The notes beneath the pieces are model-generated. The model worked only from the letters and a program-made list of their open reading frames with translations, did no database searches and was not told where the DNA came from. From Pseudomonas alcaligenes (GTDB taxonomy: Bacteria > Pseudomonadota > Gammaproteobacteria > Pseudomonadales > Pseudomonadaceae): 64,000 bases of DNA. Location: positions 501,001 to 565,000 of the forward strand of contig NZ_CP154874.1 of the NCBI RefSeq assembly GCF_041729615.1. The letters run 5' to 3'. How positions within the stretch are numbered: the stretch's first letter is position 1; each line of letters begins with the position of its first letter. Made by a program: the position numbers and the translations under genes. This document shows positions 1 through 13,788 of the stretch, piece after piece.

Positions 1-147
1 AAAACGGCGACATGCGACATATTTCTATGTTTTTACGACAGCATGTGACTCCAAGGTCAGGTTTCGCCATCCATTCAACACAGGCCACGGCAATTCAGTG
101 CTTTCGCTGGCCAGATCGCACATTGGGCACTCTTGGAGAACAGACCC

Positions 148-414
148 ATGAACACCTCGCTCCGCGTCAACGAAGCTCTGCTCATCGCCGGCCGCGCCTT
201 CCAGCCGTTCCAGTGCGTCGCCTGGCAACCCCAGGACGGCACCGGGGTGATCACCCTGGCGGTGATCGACCGCACCAACCGCCGCCTCGGCCAGGCACAG
301 CTGGACAGCCGCACCTATGCCGACCCGGCCCAGCTGGCCGACGTCCTGACCCAGTCCCGCGAGCAGATCAGCCGCCAGGGCTACGCGCTGGACCCGTGGA
401 GCATGCCCGAGTAA
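148..414 (+). CDS. Small hypothetical protein, 88 aa
   Basis: I do not recognise the function. The protein is 88 residues, soluble, without signal peptide, membrane segment or cysteine cluster, and of ordinary high-GC composition. An in-frame TTG at 133 would add five residues, but the ATG at 148 has GGAG at 135-138 at a workable distance and is preferred. The gene stands alone: a strong terminator follows directly, and the next gene has its own start region. It is probably a conserved Pseudomonas protein of unknown role. Confidence 0.7.
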   Translation: MNTSLRVNEALLIAGRAFQPFQCVAWQPQDGTGVITLAVIDRTNRRLGQAQLDSRTYADPAQLADVLTQSREQISRQGYALDPWSMPE

Positions 415-440
415 TACCACCCGGCCTGCCGCCCCCCCAG

Positions 441-478
441 AAACCCCCTCTGCCACATGGCGAGGGGGTTTTGCTTTT
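441..478 (+). terminator. Rho-independent terminator
   Basis: A 9-bp perfect stem (AACCCCCTC at 442-450 and GAGGGGGTT at 462-470) with an 11-nt loop is followed by a T-rich tract. It ends the small gene at 148-414. Confidence 0.85.
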
Positions 479-571
479 TCTGGCGCGCGCCTGTCCATAT
501 CTGTGGGGTTATTGTCCTTGTTGCCATAGGCCGGCGGGCGCAGACTGCATCCAGTTCCCCGAGGATGCGCC

Positions 572-1555
572 ATGAGAACCATCGCCAGCCTGCTCTACCC
601 CGACGTGATGAGCCTGGACGTCAGCGGACCACTGCAGGTGTTCGCCTCGGCCAACGTCGAGCTGCGCCGCCAGGGCCAGGCCGAGGCCTATCGCCTGCTG
701 GTGCTGGGCGAGCAGGCTGGCCCCATGGCCACTTCCGCCGGCTTCCAGCTGGTGGCCGAGCGCGCCTGGCGTGACTGCGACCCGGCCGAGCTGGACACCC
801 TGCTGATTCCCGGCGGCCTGGGTGAGACCGCGCAGTGCGCCAACCGGCCGCTGCTGGACTGGCTGCGCGCCGCCGAACCGCAGGTACGCCGACTCGGCTC
901 GGTGTGCTCCGGCGCCCTGATCCTGGCCGCCGCCGGCCTGCTCGACGGCCGCCGTGCCACCACCCACTGGGCCGACGTGCCGGCGCTGCGCCGCCACCCG
1001 CGCATCGAGGTGGACGGCGACCGCCTGCACACCTACGACCCCGATGGCCGCGACGGCGACGCCCATGTGTTCACCTCGGCCGGGGTCACCGCCGGCATCG
1101 ACCTGGCCCTGGCGCTGGTCGAGGCCGACCTCGGCCGCCCGCTGGCCCTGGCCGTGGCCCGGCGCCTGGTGATGTTCCTCCGCCGCCCCGGCGGCCAGGC
1201 GCAATTCAGCGCCCTGCTCGCCCCGGACGCCTGCCGCACGCCGCGCCTGCTCGGTCTGCTCGAATGGATGGCGCAGAACCTGGCCGCCGACCTGTCACTG
1301 GAGGCCCTGGCGGCGCGCGCCAACCTGTCGACCCGTAGCCTGTCGCGCCTGTTCGTCCAGGAGCTGGGCATGGGCCCGGGGCGCTACGTCGAGCAGTTGC
1401 GCCTGGAGGCCGCGCGCGGCCTGCTGCAGGACAGCGGCGCCTCGATCGGCACGGTGGCGCGGCTGACCGGCTTCCGCCACCCGGAGAACCTGCGCCGCAC
1501 CTTCCACAAGCACCTGTCGGTCAGCCCGCAGGACTACGCCGAACGTTTCGCCTGA
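572..1555 (+). CDS. GlxA-family transcriptional regulator (DJ-1/PfpI plus AraC domains)
   Basis: The 327-residue protein has an N-terminal DJ-1/PfpI amidotransferase-like domain (about residues 1-185) and a C-terminal AraC-type double helix-turn-helix (about 225-325). The nucleophile-elbow cysteine lies at about residue 112 (SVCSGA), followed by the THW motif typical of GlxA regulators. Such proteins usually act as cytoplasmic activators of nearby catabolic or transport genes, sensing small nitrogenous ligands. A DUF1272 gene follows by 18 bp and an MFS transporter 4 bp after that, so the three look like one operon and the transporter may be its target. The ligand cannot be read from sequence. 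Confidence 0.9.
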   Translation: MRTIASLLYPDVMSLDVSGPLQVFASANVELRRQGQAEAYRLLVLGEQAGPMATSAGFQLVAERAWRDCDPAELDTLLIPGGLGETAQCANRPLLDWLRAAEPQVRRLGSVCSGALILAAAGLLDGRRATTHWADVPALRRHPRIEVDGDRLHTYDPDGRDGDAHVFTSAGVTAGIDLALALVEADLGRPLALAVARRLVMFLRRPGGQAQFSALLAPDACRTPRLLGLLEWMAQNLAADLSLEALAARANLSTRSLSRLFVQELGMGPGRYVEQLRLEAARGLLQDSGASIGTVARLTGFRHPENLRRTFHKHLSVSPQDYAERFA

Positions 1556-1573
1556 ACGCCACGGAGAACCACC

Positions 1574-1819
1574 ATGCTCGAACTGCGCCCCGGCTGCGAA
1601 TGCTGCGACCGCGATCTGCCGCCCGAAAGCCCGGATGCGCTGATCTGCTCCTTCGAATGCACCTTCTGCCGCGACTGCGCGCAGTCGCGCCTGCACGGCC
1701 GCTGCCCGAACTGCGGCGGCGAGCTGCTGCAACGCCCGCGACGCCCGGCGGACAAGCTGGCGCGCTTTCCCGCCAGCACCGAACGCACCTTCAAGCCCGC
1801 CGGCTGCCCACGAGACTGA
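1574..1819 (+). CDS. DUF1272 zinc-ribbon-like protein
   Basis: This 81-residue protein matches the DUF1272 family as I know it. Nearly all conserved positions are cysteines: a CECC pair near the N-terminus, CSFECTFCRDCA in the middle and CPNCGG after that, arranged like a double zinc knuckle. It is cytoplasmic, with no enzymatic motif. The gene sits inside the regulator/transporter operon, separated by 18 bp upstream and 4 bp downstream, so it is translated with them. A metal-binding adaptor role is inference; the family has no established function. Confidence 0.85.
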   Translation: MLELRPGCECCDRDLPPESPDALICSFECTFCRDCAQSRLHGRCPNCGGELLQRPRRPADKLARFPASTERTFKPAGCPRD

Positions 1820-1823
1820 CGCC

Positions 1824-2993
1824 ATGCTGCTACTGCGCAACCCCACCCTGCTGCGCCTGTTCCTCGCCCAGGGCCTGTTCTGGAGCTGCACCCTGATCGG
1901 CGTGACCCTGACCTCGCTGGTCGGCCTGCAATTGGCACCGGCCAACGCCCTGGCCACCCTGCCGCTGGCCCTGCTGGTGCTCGGCTACCTGCTGACGACC
2001 CAGCCGCTGTCGGGCTTTATGCAGCGCCGCGGGCGCCGCGCCGGGTTGCTGCTGGGCGCCACTGCCGGCGTGGCCGGCGGCCTGCTCAGCGCCGCCGGCG
2101 TATGGCTGGCAGACTTCTGGCTGTTCTGCCTGGGCGCGCTCATCCTCGGACCGTACCAGGCCTCGGCCATGTACTACCGCTTCGCCGCGCTGGAGGCCGT
2201 GGACGACGCCCACAAGGGCCGCGCCACCGCCTGGGTGATCGGTGGCGGCCTGCTGGCCGCGCTGCTGGCGCCGGAGCTGACCCTGTGGGCGCGCGATGCC
2301 CTGGCCACGCCCTTCGTCGGCGCCTACCTGGCGCTCGCCGCCCTAGCCGCCTTCGCCCTGCCTCTGCTCGCCGGCCTGCGCCAGGGCGCGTTGCCGCCAG
2401 GCAACAGCGGCGGCCTGCAGGCCATGCGCGAGCTGCTGGCCCGGCCACTGGTACGCGCTGCCATCGCCACCACGGCTATCGGCCACGGCCTGATGATCCT
2501 GGTGATGAACGCCACGCCGCTGGCCATGAGCTTCTGCGGCCTGCCGCTGGCGGCCGGCGCCGAGGTGATCCGCTGGCACATGGTCGGCATGTTCCTGCCG
2601 GCCTTCGTCGCCGGCCCGCTGGTCGATCGCCTCGGTGCCGTGCGCGTGGCGCAGATAGGCATAGCGCTGCTGGTGGCCAGCGCGCTGATCGCCACGAGCG
2701 GCCAGCAGCAGGCGCACTTCCTGATCTCCTCGCTGTTGCTAGGTATAGGCTGGAACCTGATGCTGGTGGCCGGCACCGCCCTGCTCGGCCAGGGCCACAG
2801 CCCAGCCGAGCGTGGCCAGGCCCAGGGCCTGATGGAACTGGGCAACGGCGCGGTGGCGGCCTGCGCCTCCTTCGCCTCGGGCGCGCTGATCAGCGGCCTG
2901 GGCTGGAGCCCGGTGAACCTGGCCATGCTGCCGCTGCTGGGCCTGGCCCTGCTGGCGCTGCTCGGCGGCCGCAGGCAGGTACAGCCGGCCTAG
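1824..2993 (+). CDS. MFS transporter
   Basis: This is a 389-residue, very hydrophobic protein with about 12 predicted transmembrane segments, the usual length and pattern of a major facilitator superfamily permease. The cytoplasmic loop after the second helix carries the basic RRGRRAG stretch expected of MFS motif A. It lies 4 bp after the DUF1272 gene as the last member of the GlxA-type regulator operon, which suggests inducible import or export of the compound the regulator senses. The substrate cannot be deduced. A bidirectional terminator separates it from the convergent nfuA. Confidence 0.88.
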   Translation: MLLLRNPTLLRLFLAQGLFWSCTLIGVTLTSLVGLQLAPANALATLPLALLVLGYLLTTQPLSGFMQRRGRRAGLLLGATAGVAGGLLSAAGVWLADFWLFCLGALILGPYQASAMYYRFAALEAVDDAHKGRATAWVIGGGLLAALLAPELTLWARDALATPFVGAYLALAALAAFALPLLAGLRQGALPPGNSGGLQAMRELLARPLVRAAIATTAIGHGLMILVMNATPLAMSFCGLPLAAGAEVIRWHMVGMFLPAFVAGPLVDRLGAVRVAQIGIALLVASALIATSGQQQAHFLISSLLLGIGWNLMLVAGTALLGQGHSPAERGQAQGLMELGNGAVAACASFASGALISGLGWSPVNLAMLPLLGLALLALLGGRRQVQPA

Positions 2994-3000
2994 AAACACG

Positions 3001-3026
3001 AAAGGCGCCCGCAGGCGCCTTTATTT
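3001..3026. terminator. Bidirectional terminator between MFS gene and nfuA
   Basis: A 9-bp perfect stem (AAAGGCGCC / GGCGCCTTT) with a CGCA loop has A-rich and T-rich flanks on both sides. It lies between convergent genes and can serve both. Confidence 0.85.
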
Positions 3027-3040
3027 GCATCCGGGAACGC

Positions 3041-3625
3041 TTAGTAGTAGGCGTTCTCGCGGTTGCTGTGGTCGGTCACGTCACGCACGCCCTTGAGCTC
3101 GGGGATGCGCTCCAGCAGGGTCTTCTCGATGCCTTCCTTGAGGGTGTAGTCGGCCTGGCCGCAGCCCTGGCAGCCGCCGCCGAAACGCAGCACGGCGATA
3201 CCTTCCTCGACCACGTCGACCAGAGTCACCTGGCCGCCGTGGCTGGCCAGGCCCGGGTTGATCTCGGTCTGCAGGTAGTAGTTGATGCGCTCGGTGATCG
3301 GGCTGTCCTCGTTGACCATCGGCACCTTGGCGTTCGGCGCCTTGATGGTCAGCTGGCCACCCATGCGGTCGGTGGCGTAGTCGACCACGGCGTCTTCCAG
3401 GAAGGGCTCGCTGACCGCGTCGATCCAGGCGGTGAACTCCTTCAGCGCCAGGGCGGTGTCCTCCGGCTTCTGCTCGCCCGGCTTGCAGTAGGCGATGCAG
3501 GTTTCCGCGTAGGGCGTGCCGGGCTGGGTGATGAAGACGCGGATGCCGATGCCCGTGGTGTTCTGCTTCTTCAGCAGGTCGGACAGGTAATCGTGGGCGG
3601 CGTCGGTAATGGTGATGGCACTCAT
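3041..3625 (-). CDS. nfuA: Fe-S biogenesis protein NfuA
   Basis: NfuA is a carrier that accepts [4Fe-4S] clusters and passes them to apo-proteins such as aconitase, especially under oxidative stress or iron limitation. The 194-residue protein has the expected two parts: an N-terminal degenerate A-type (IscA-like) domain (about 1-95) and a C-terminal Nfu domain with the cluster-binding CxxC (C152 and C155, in GGCQGCG). The ATG at 3625 is chosen over one five codons upstream because GAGGAG lies just before it. The 133-bp region shared with the divergent deaminase gene contains a partial palindrome at 3682-3700 that could be an IscR-type site. Confidence 0.96.
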   Translation of the reverse strand: MSAITITDAAHDYLSDLLKKQNTTGIGIRVFITQPGTPYAETCIAYCKPGEQKPEDTALALKEFTAWIDAVSEPFLEDAVVDYATDRMGGQLTIKAPNAKVPMVNEDSPITERINYYLQTEINPGLASHGGQVTLVDVVEEGIAVLRFGGGCQGCGQADYTLKEGIEKTLLERIPELKGVRDVTDHSNRENAYY

Positions 3626-3704
3626 GGCAACTCCTCGCAAACGTGGTGCCAGTGTACGCCAATAGCCCCTGCCGGATAAAGTCCTAGCATTTTAGTAGGA
3701 ATAA

Positions 3705-4709
<1,005 letters not shown>

Positions 4710-4750
4710 CGCGCTTTTTTCGCCCACCCAGTCAAGAATCGGAGTTGTAG

Positions 4751-5539
4751 ATGTCCCGCTTCGCCCTCGGCCTGAGCCTGGCCGCCACCCTCGCAAGCGG
4801 CCAGGCCCTGGCCGCCGACCTGCTGCAATGGCAGGACAACAGCCTGACCTACCTCAACGGCACCGACTTCACCGTCGACCCGGACAAGCAGCAGACCATC
4901 ACCTTCGAGCATGCCAGTGGCTGGAGCGTCGGCGACCTGTTCATCTTCGTCGATGCCATCAAGTACAACGGCGAGGCCGAAAACGGCGCTGGCGACGGCC
5001 ACACCTTCTACGGCGAGATCAGCCCGCGCCTGTCGCTGGGCAAGCTCAGCGGTGCCGACCTGTCGTTCGGCCCGGTCAAGGATGTGCTGCTGGCCGCCAC
5101 CTACGAGTTCGGCGAGGACGACGTGGAGTCCTACCTGCTCGGCCCGGCCGTGGATCTGAACATCCCCGGCTTCGACTACTTCCAGCTCAACACCTACCTG
5201 CGCACCACCGATGGCCGCCGCGACGGTGACAACGTCTGGCAGATCACCCCGGTGTGGAGCTACACCATCCCGGTCGGCGATTCGGACCTGGTGATTGACG
5301 GCTTCATGGACTGGGTGGTGGACAACGACGACAGCTACCACGCCAACCTGCACTTCAACCCGCAGATCAAGTACGACCTGGCCAAGGCCATGGGCTGGGG
5401 CAAGCGCTTCTACGTCGGCGTCGAGTACGACTACTGGAGCGACAAGTACGGCATCGACGACGACGGCTTCGTCGGTTCGGAAATCCTCGGCGGCACCGAC
5501 CAGAGCGCCATCAGCTTCCTGGCCAAGGCGCATTTCTAA
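4751..5539 (+). CDS. Outer membrane protein, Tsx/OmpK nucleoside-channel family
   Basis: The 262-residue protein starts with a signal peptide (cleavage likely after ALA near residue 21) and continues as alternating amphipathic beta strands, ending in a terminal phenylalanine (AKAHF) as outer membrane beta-barrels do. Composition and length fit the nucleoside-specific channel-forming Tsx/OmpK family, monomeric 12-stranded barrels. GGAG precedes the ATG. It follows the purine deaminase gene by 41 bp without a clear terminator and is probably co-transcribed, supporting a role in nucleoside or nucleobase entry. A bidirectional terminator follows. Confidence 0.85.
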   Translation: MSRFALGLSLAATLASGQALAADLLQWQDNSLTYLNGTDFTVDPDKQQTITFEHASGWSVGDLFIFVDAIKYNGEAENGAGDGHTFYGEISPRLSLGKLSGADLSFGPVKDVLLAATYEFGEDDVESYLLGPAVDLNIPGFDYFQLNTYLRTTDGRRDGDNVWQITPVWSYTIPVGDSDLVIDGFMDWVVDNDDSYHANLHFNPQIKYDLAKAMGWGKRFYVGVEYDYWSDKYGIDDDGFVGSEILGGTDQSAISFLAKAHF

Positions 5540-5552
5540 ACGCCACGCCCCG

Positions 5553-5588
5553 TAGCAAAAAGCCCGCCTTCCGGCGGGCTTTTTTTTG
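5553..5588. terminator. Bidirectional terminator between channel gene and cti
   Basis: AAAAAGCCCGCC and GGCGGGCTTTTTTT form a long perfect stem around a TTCC tetraloop with A and T tracts on either side, between convergent genes. Confidence 0.9.
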
Positions 5589-5590
5589 GC

Positions 5591-7858
5591 TCAGAGGTTC
5601 TGGTAGCGATTCATATCCAGCACAGCCGCCTCTGCCGGCTCGGTCTCGCGGATATAGACGGTCAGGTCGTGGAAATGCCGCCAGAACTCGGGGTGGCTGC
5701 GGCGGATGCCCCAGCGCATCACCACCTGCTCGAAGGCCGCCTCGTCGCGTGCCTGCTCCAGCGCCGCGACGAAGGCCGGCACCTCGGCCGCCGGCAGGCT
5801 GAAGATGAAGTTCGGGTAGCTGGTCAGCACGCCCGGGTAGACGGTCAGGGTATCCAGCGCCGGCTGGTAGCGCAGCGACTCGCCCATCATGAAGGCCACG
5901 TTGCTGTGCGCGCGGTTGCGCAGCAGGCTGTACACCTCGCGCCGGCCATCGGCCAGCTCGACGCGCAGCAGGGTCGCCTCGGGCAGTTGTTCGATCACCC
6001 TGAGGCCACCGGCCGGGCGACCGGTCAGGCGGCTCAGCGCCTGCTCGGCATCCTCCAGCTCCGCCACCAGGCCCGGTCTGTGGCAGTCGGCGCCACGACA
6101 ACGGTTGATCGGGTCGGGCCCCGCGTTCAGCGAGCCGTAACGCGCCAGCAGGGCCTCGGCGAAGGCCCTCTTGGCGCCCTGCGGTGGCAGCCTGAGGGCG
6201 GTCGGCGAGTCCAGGTCGGCCTCGGCATAGTCCAGCCACATCTTCAGCTTTCCGCTGTTCTGGTACCAGTCGTCCAGGTAGGCCTGGCGTGCCTGCGGCG
6301 GCATCAGGCGGAGGAAATTCAGCTCGGCGCCGTTGCGGATCAGGTCGAAGTACAGGCGCGTCTGCGCCTGGTGCGAGACGTTGCCGAACACGTCGAAGTT
6401 GACCACCAGCTGGTAATAGGTGCGCTCCAGCAACGGGAAATCCAGCAGCCAGAGTGTCTGCGGTACCGCGCCGATCAGGCCCTTGGTCACCATGGCGCTG
6501 TCGTGATGACGGTAGATCGACAGCAGCGCATTGTCGTTGCCGGCCCACAGGTGCGACCAGCTCGGCGGCAGCGCTTCGGCATAGGCGTCGCGGCGCAGCT
6601 CCTCGTACTGGTTGCGCTTGTCGCGGTAGCTGCGCCACAGGCCCAGCAGGTCGCCGATCTCGTCGAACTGGCCGGGCATGGCCAGCAGCGGCGTGGCCTC
6701 GGCACGATACTCGGCATCGGTCAGGTAGAGGTCGTGGCGCGGGTCCTGGAACAGTGCCCAGAAGTTGTCGCGGATCACGTCGGTGGCGATCTGCCCGCGG
6801 CACACCGGCCCGCGGATGAAGGTGCGCACGAAGTACTCGGCGTGATCCAGCATGAACTGGTAGCGCGCCTCGGCCGGGATGGCGGCGAAGGTCTCGAAGG
6901 GGTTGGAGCGGTGCTGGGCGCCGTAGCCCGGCAGCGCGTCCACCGTCCAGTCGGAGGCGTAGAACAGCTCGCGTACCCGGGCCAGCTTCTTCGCGCTAAG
7001 CGGGTAGGTGATGTGGGTCTTGTGCACGATAACGCCCTGGATCGGCCACAGGCGGTAATGGAAGTGCATGCCCGGGTCGTCGTTGGGGCGGCGCGTGGCG
7101 ATGGGGTCGATGGGCTGGCCGCTGGGCGTGCGCGAGCGCACCAGCTGGAAGAAGTGCCCCGACTCGCCGCCTTCGAAATACAGGTGGGCGAGGAACAGGT
7201 GCTCGAACAGCCAGCGGTTGACCAGGCTCTCGCGCGCGCCGGGCGCGTTGAGCAGGGCCTCCCACTCGGCGATCTGCTGTTGTTCGGTGGCCGAAGGTTG
7301 CAGCGCCTGCTCCTCGACCACAGCCCCCTGCTCCAGCCAGCGCTGCAGGGTGGCGTACTCGGCGTCGCTGAGCCCGCTGACGGCGAAGGGCATGCCGGCA
7401 TGGGCGAACTTCTTCGCGTAGGCATCGAACTCCTCGGGCGCCGGGCACTGGTTGTCGCGACCGATGGACAGGTCGAGGTCCGCCGGCAGCTTGGCGTTGG
7501 GTGTCAGCGGGTTGTCGCGCCCCAGCTCCAGCATGCGCGCGACCAGCGCGGCCTGGCCATCCAGCACCGAATAAAAGCCACGCACGCGCCAGGCCGCCTC
7601 GCCCCGGGCATCGAAGAACAGCCGCGTGGTGGCCTGCGCGCGGGTGCGCGTGCCGTCGTACACCGGCTGCTTGCTGGCGCCGCGCAGCACGCCCTCGCCG
7701 CTGCCCAGGTTGAGCTGGCAGGGCGCGTCGTAGCAGGCATGGCAGGCCACGCACTTGGCCGTGAAGATCGGCTGGATATCACGGCTGTAGGACAGCGACT
7801 CGGCACCGAGCCAGGGGCTGGCGAGCAGGGTCAGAACGGCGAGAAAGCGGCGCGGCAT
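5591..7858 (-). CDS. cti: Fatty acid cis/trans isomerase
   Basis: Cti converts cis-unsaturated acyl chains of membrane phospholipids to trans in the periplasm, stiffening the membrane quickly during solvent or heat stress; it is characteristic of Pseudomonas and Vibrio. The 755-residue protein has an N-terminal signal peptide (about 20 residues) and, just after it, a c-type heme-binding CVACH (C36, C39, H40), as known for this enzyme. The ATG at 7858 precedes the signal peptide; a start 21 codons upstream would spoil it. It is transcribed away from metH and is convergent with the outer membrane channel gene. Confidence 0.96.
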   Translation of the reverse strand: MPRRFLAVLTLLASPWLGAESLSYSRDIQPIFTAKCVACHACYDAPCQLNLGSGEGVLRGASKQPVYDGTRTRAQATTRLFFDARGEAAWRVRGFYSVLDGQAALVARMLELGRDNPLTPNAKLPADLDLSIGRDNQCPAPEEFDAYAKKFAHAGMPFAVSGLSDAEYATLQRWLEQGAVVEEQALQPSATEQQQIAEWEALLNAPGARESLVNRWLFEHLFLAHLYFEGGESGHFFQLVRSRTPSGQPIDPIATRRPNDDPGMHFHYRLWPIQGVIVHKTHITYPLSAKKLARVRELFYASDWTVDALPGYGAQHRSNPFETFAAIPAEARYQFMLDHAEYFVRTFIRGPVCRGQIATDVIRDNFWALFQDPRHDLYLTDAEYRAEATPLLAMPGQFDEIGDLLGLWRSYRDKRNQYEELRRDAYAEALPPSWSHLWAGNDNALLSIYRHHDSAMVTKGLIGAVPQTLWLLDFPLLERTYYQLVVNFDVFGNVSHQAQTRLYFDLIRNGAELNFLRLMPPQARQAYLDDWYQNSGKLKMWLDYAEADLDSPTALRLPPQGAKRAFAEALLARYGSLNAGPDPINRCRGADCHRPGLVAELEDAEQALSRLTGRPAGGLRVIEQLPEATLLRVELADGRREVYSLLRNRAHSNVAFMMGESLRYQPALDTLTVYPGVLTSYPNFIFSLPAAEVPAFVAALEQARDEAAFEQVVMRWGIRRSHPEFWRHFHDLTVYIRETEPAEAAVLDMNRYQNL

Positions 7859-8015
7859 GGCGATGTCCTTATGCGGGGTCAGGACATTGTATGCGGCAAC
7901 CCCGACGTACCGCGCCAACATGAGCCATTTTCATGCAAATCTCCAGACCACCGTAATTACATGCAGCTTTGCTATCATCCACGGCCTTTCTACACGCTCA
8001 CCCCAGGTAGTCCCC

Positions 8016-11726
<3,711 letters not shown>

Positions 11727-11742
11727 TTACAAGGATAGCTTT

Positions 11743-12633
11743 ATGAAGGCCACACAATGGACTTTCTTTCTAGACCTCTTAGGATTCAGCGAAGCAAACA
11801 AAAATGTCACCTCTGACGAAAAAGCCCAAGAGCTAATAAATTTTCTAAATTCAAACAAAGAAATACTTGAAAAACAAAACTCCCACGAAGTCATTCAAAG
11901 ATATTCAAGGGATTTATTTGACCTCTACAAACTATACGAAATAAAGTACGCCATCATCTCAGACTCCATAATAATCACCCTGAAGCCCAAAGAAGTAGCA
12001 AACATAAACAGAGAGCTTCTAGAAAAGCACTCTGTCAACGCCCTGCTTATAATGATAATGCGAATCCAATTATTGATTGCAAACTGCCTCTATCAAATGG
12101 GCTTTTTCATTCGCGGCGGAGTATCCAATAGCTACTGCGACATACAAGGAAACACTGGCTCAGGACTAGGACTTATCAATGCTCACGAAGCAGAAAGCAA
12201 AATAGCAAAGTACCCTCGCATAGCCCTCAGCAAAGACATATCAATCGATACAATAAGAAGAGCAAATTGGCTCTTCAGCACAATGTACTCTCACAACAAA
12301 TTAATCTACAAAGAAAACGATGAGCACTTTATCAACACACTGGAATTCATGGCAGCACAAACCGACGCAACAAATAGCACAAACCTCAACGCCATAAAAA
12401 AACACCCCACCCTTTACATGCAAAACTGTGAAGTGACAAGAAACTTCTTAAGCATACAAAGAGAAAAAATCCTCGAATACCTTAACAATCATAAGTCCGC
12501 ATACAAATCCCTGCCGCCCGGCAAAGAAAAATCAATCCAGGGAAAAATTGCAAAGAAATACATGTGGCTTAAGAAGAACCACAACAAAACAATCAAGTCA
12601 CGAAACAAGCTAGCGGAATTTAAAATCCCCTAA
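11743..12633 (+). CDS. AT-rich foreign gene: class III nucleotide cyclase-like protein of unknown function
   Basis: No characterised function is recognised. The 296-residue protein has features of the class III cyclase fold: FFLDLLGF (D11) resembles the first metal-binding strand, IISDSI (D74) the second metal aspartate, and FIRGGVS (124-128) followed by GLGLINAHEAES and KYPRI (141-160) the later core. In my hand alignment the usual transition-state Asn and Arg positions are I145 and E149, so ordinary cyclase activity is uncertain. The C-terminal 50 residues are very lysine-rich. Codons are strongly A/T-ending, unlike every neighbour, indicating recent transfer. It has its own AAGGAT ribosome binding site (11731-11736), starts 16 bp after metH and ends 22 bp before pnuC, with no mobile-element gene beside it. 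Confidence 0.8.
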   Translation: MKATQWTFFLDLLGFSEANKNVTSDEKAQELINFLNSNKEILEKQNSHEVIQRYSRDLFDLYKLYEIKYAIISDSIIITLKPKEVANINRELLEKHSVNALLIMIMRIQLLIANCLYQMGFFIRGGVSNSYCDIQGNTGSGLGLINAHEAESKIAKYPRIALSKDISIDTIRRANWLFSTMYSHNKLIYKENDEHFINTLEFMAAQTDATNSTNLNAIKKHPTLYMQNCEVTRNFLSIQREKILEYLNNHKSAYKSLPPGKEKSIQGKIAKKYMWLKKNHNKTIKSRNKLAEFKIP

Positions 12634-12655
12634 AGCTAATCAAACCATCTCAGAA

Positions 12656-13219
12656 ATGTCCCCTCTCGAAATCATCGCCTCCGCCCTCGGCATCACCTCG
12701 GTCTGGCTGACCGTGCGGCAGAACCCGCTGTGCTGGCCCATCGGCCTGCTGATGGTGTTGCTCTACGCCTGGTTCTTCTTCGATGCGCGCCTGTATTCGG
12801 CGGTGTTGCTGCACGGCGTGTTCGCCGCCATGCAGCTGTACGGCTGGTGGCAATGGCGCCAGGGCGTGGATGACAGCGGGCGGCGACCGGTCAGCACGGC
12901 CAGCCGCAATGAGGTATTGAGCGGCCTTGGCGCCGCCCTGCTGCTCGGCCTGGCACTGGGTCTGGCCATGGCGCGCCTGACCGAGGCCGTCTATCCCTGG
13001 CCGGACGCCCTGCTCACCGCCTTCAGCCTGCTGGCCCAGCTGTGGATGGCGCTCAAGCGCTGGCAGTGCTGGCCCTTGTGGGTCCTGATCGACCTGCTCT
13101 ACGTCGGCTTCTTCGCCTTCCAGGAGTACTGGCTGACGGCCGGGCTGTACGGTGTGTTCACCGCCCTGGCCCTGCTCGGCCTGCGCGAATGGCGCGCCGC
13201 ACGGTTGCAAGCGGCATGA
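12656..13219 (+). CDS. pnuC: Nicotinamide mononucleotide/riboside transporter PnuC
   Basis: PnuC is an inner-membrane facilitator for nicotinamide riboside. The 187-residue protein has about seven hydrophobic segments and family landmarks such as the WLTVRQNPLCWPIG start and paired aromatic WxxW patterns (YGWWQW) in the middle helices. Its last codons overlap the ATG of the downstream NadR-like kinase, a classic transport-plus-trapping pair. Oddly, no Shine-Dalgarno motif is visible before the ATG: the upstream 22 bp belong to the AT-rich segment, as if the insertion joined right at the start codon. Confidence 0.92.
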   Translation: MSPLEIIASALGITSVWLTVRQNPLCWPIGLLMVLLYAWFFFDARLYSAVLLHGVFAAMQLYGWWQWRQGVDDSGRRPVSTASRNEVLSGLGAALLLGLALGLAMARLTEAVYPWPDALLTAFSLLAQLWMALKRWQCWPLWVLIDLLYVGFFAFQEYWLTAGLYGVFTALALLGLREWRAARLQAA

Positions 13220-13737
13220 AGCTGGTGGTGCTGACCGGCCCCGAGTCGAGCGGCAAGACCTTCCTCGCCGAGCGCCTGCAGCAACGCTTCGGCGGGTTGG
13301 TGGTGGGCGAATATGTACGCCATTTTATCGACCGGGAACAACGCGAGACCTGCCTGGCCGATATCCCGGCCATCGCCCGCGGCCAGCTCGAATGGGAAGA
13401 CGCTGCCCGCGCCCGGGAGCCGCACCTGCTGATCCTCGACACCCACCTGCTCAGCAACATCCTGTGGAGTCGTACCCTGTTCGGCGACTGCCCCGCCTCG
13501 CTGGAGCCGACGCTGTTGCAGCGCCATTACGACCTGCACCTGCTGCTGTCGCCGGAGGGCGTCGAATGGCAGGCCGACGGCCAGCGTTGCCAGCCCGAGC
13601 TGGCCGAGCGCCTGCGCTTCCACCGCGACTGCCGCGCCTGGCTGCAGCGCCACGCACGGCCCTGGGTGGCGATCGGCGGTGACTGGGCACAGCGCGAGGC
13701 CCAGGCCATTGCGCAGGTCGCCCGGTTGCTCGATTGA
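13216..13737 (+). CDS. NadR-like ATPase / ribosylnicotinamide kinase
   Basis: The 174-residue protein is a P-loop NTPase with Walker A GPESSGKT (residues 8-15) and the layout of the C-terminal kinase domain of NadR, which phosphorylates nicotinamide riboside to NMN. It has no N-terminal adenylyltransferase or DNA-binding domain. The ATG at 13216 overlaps the pnuC stop (ATGA), so it is translationally coupled to the transporter; this supports trapping of imported nicotinamide riboside. A reading with a much longer N-terminus is rejected because it lies inside pnuC in another frame. Confidence 0.85.
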   Translation: MKLVVLTGPESSGKTFLAERLQQRFGGLVVGEYVRHFIDREQRETCLADIPAIARGQLEWEDAARAREPHLLILDTHLLSNILWSRTLFGDCPASLEPTLLQRHYDLHLLLSPEGVEWQADGQRCQPELAERLRFHRDCRAWLQRHARPWVAIGGDWAQREAQAIAQVARLLD

Positions 13738-13788
13738 GGCCCACTCCTACACTGCTTCAGCCAACCTCGACAGAACCGCAGGCAACCC

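Noticed and set aside
17..35. Terminator at the left edge (ACATA TTTC TATGT then TTTTT)
   Set aside because: The stem has only five A/T-rich pairs and no gene before it is in the window.
7859..8015. Riboswitch upstream of metH
   Set aside because: The conserved core of the S-adenosylhomocysteine riboswitch was not found, and the gap is only 157 bp with no strong paired structure seen.
11743..12633. Firm assignment of the AT-rich gene to Pycsar or another named defence system
   Set aside because: No effector gene adjoins it, and residues usual for cyclase chemistry differ in my hand alignment; only a fold-level resemblance is claimed.
13042..13215. Longer N-terminus for the NadR-like kinase
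   Set aside because: It lies within pnuC in another frame, and the P-loop begins a few residues after the ATG at 13216.
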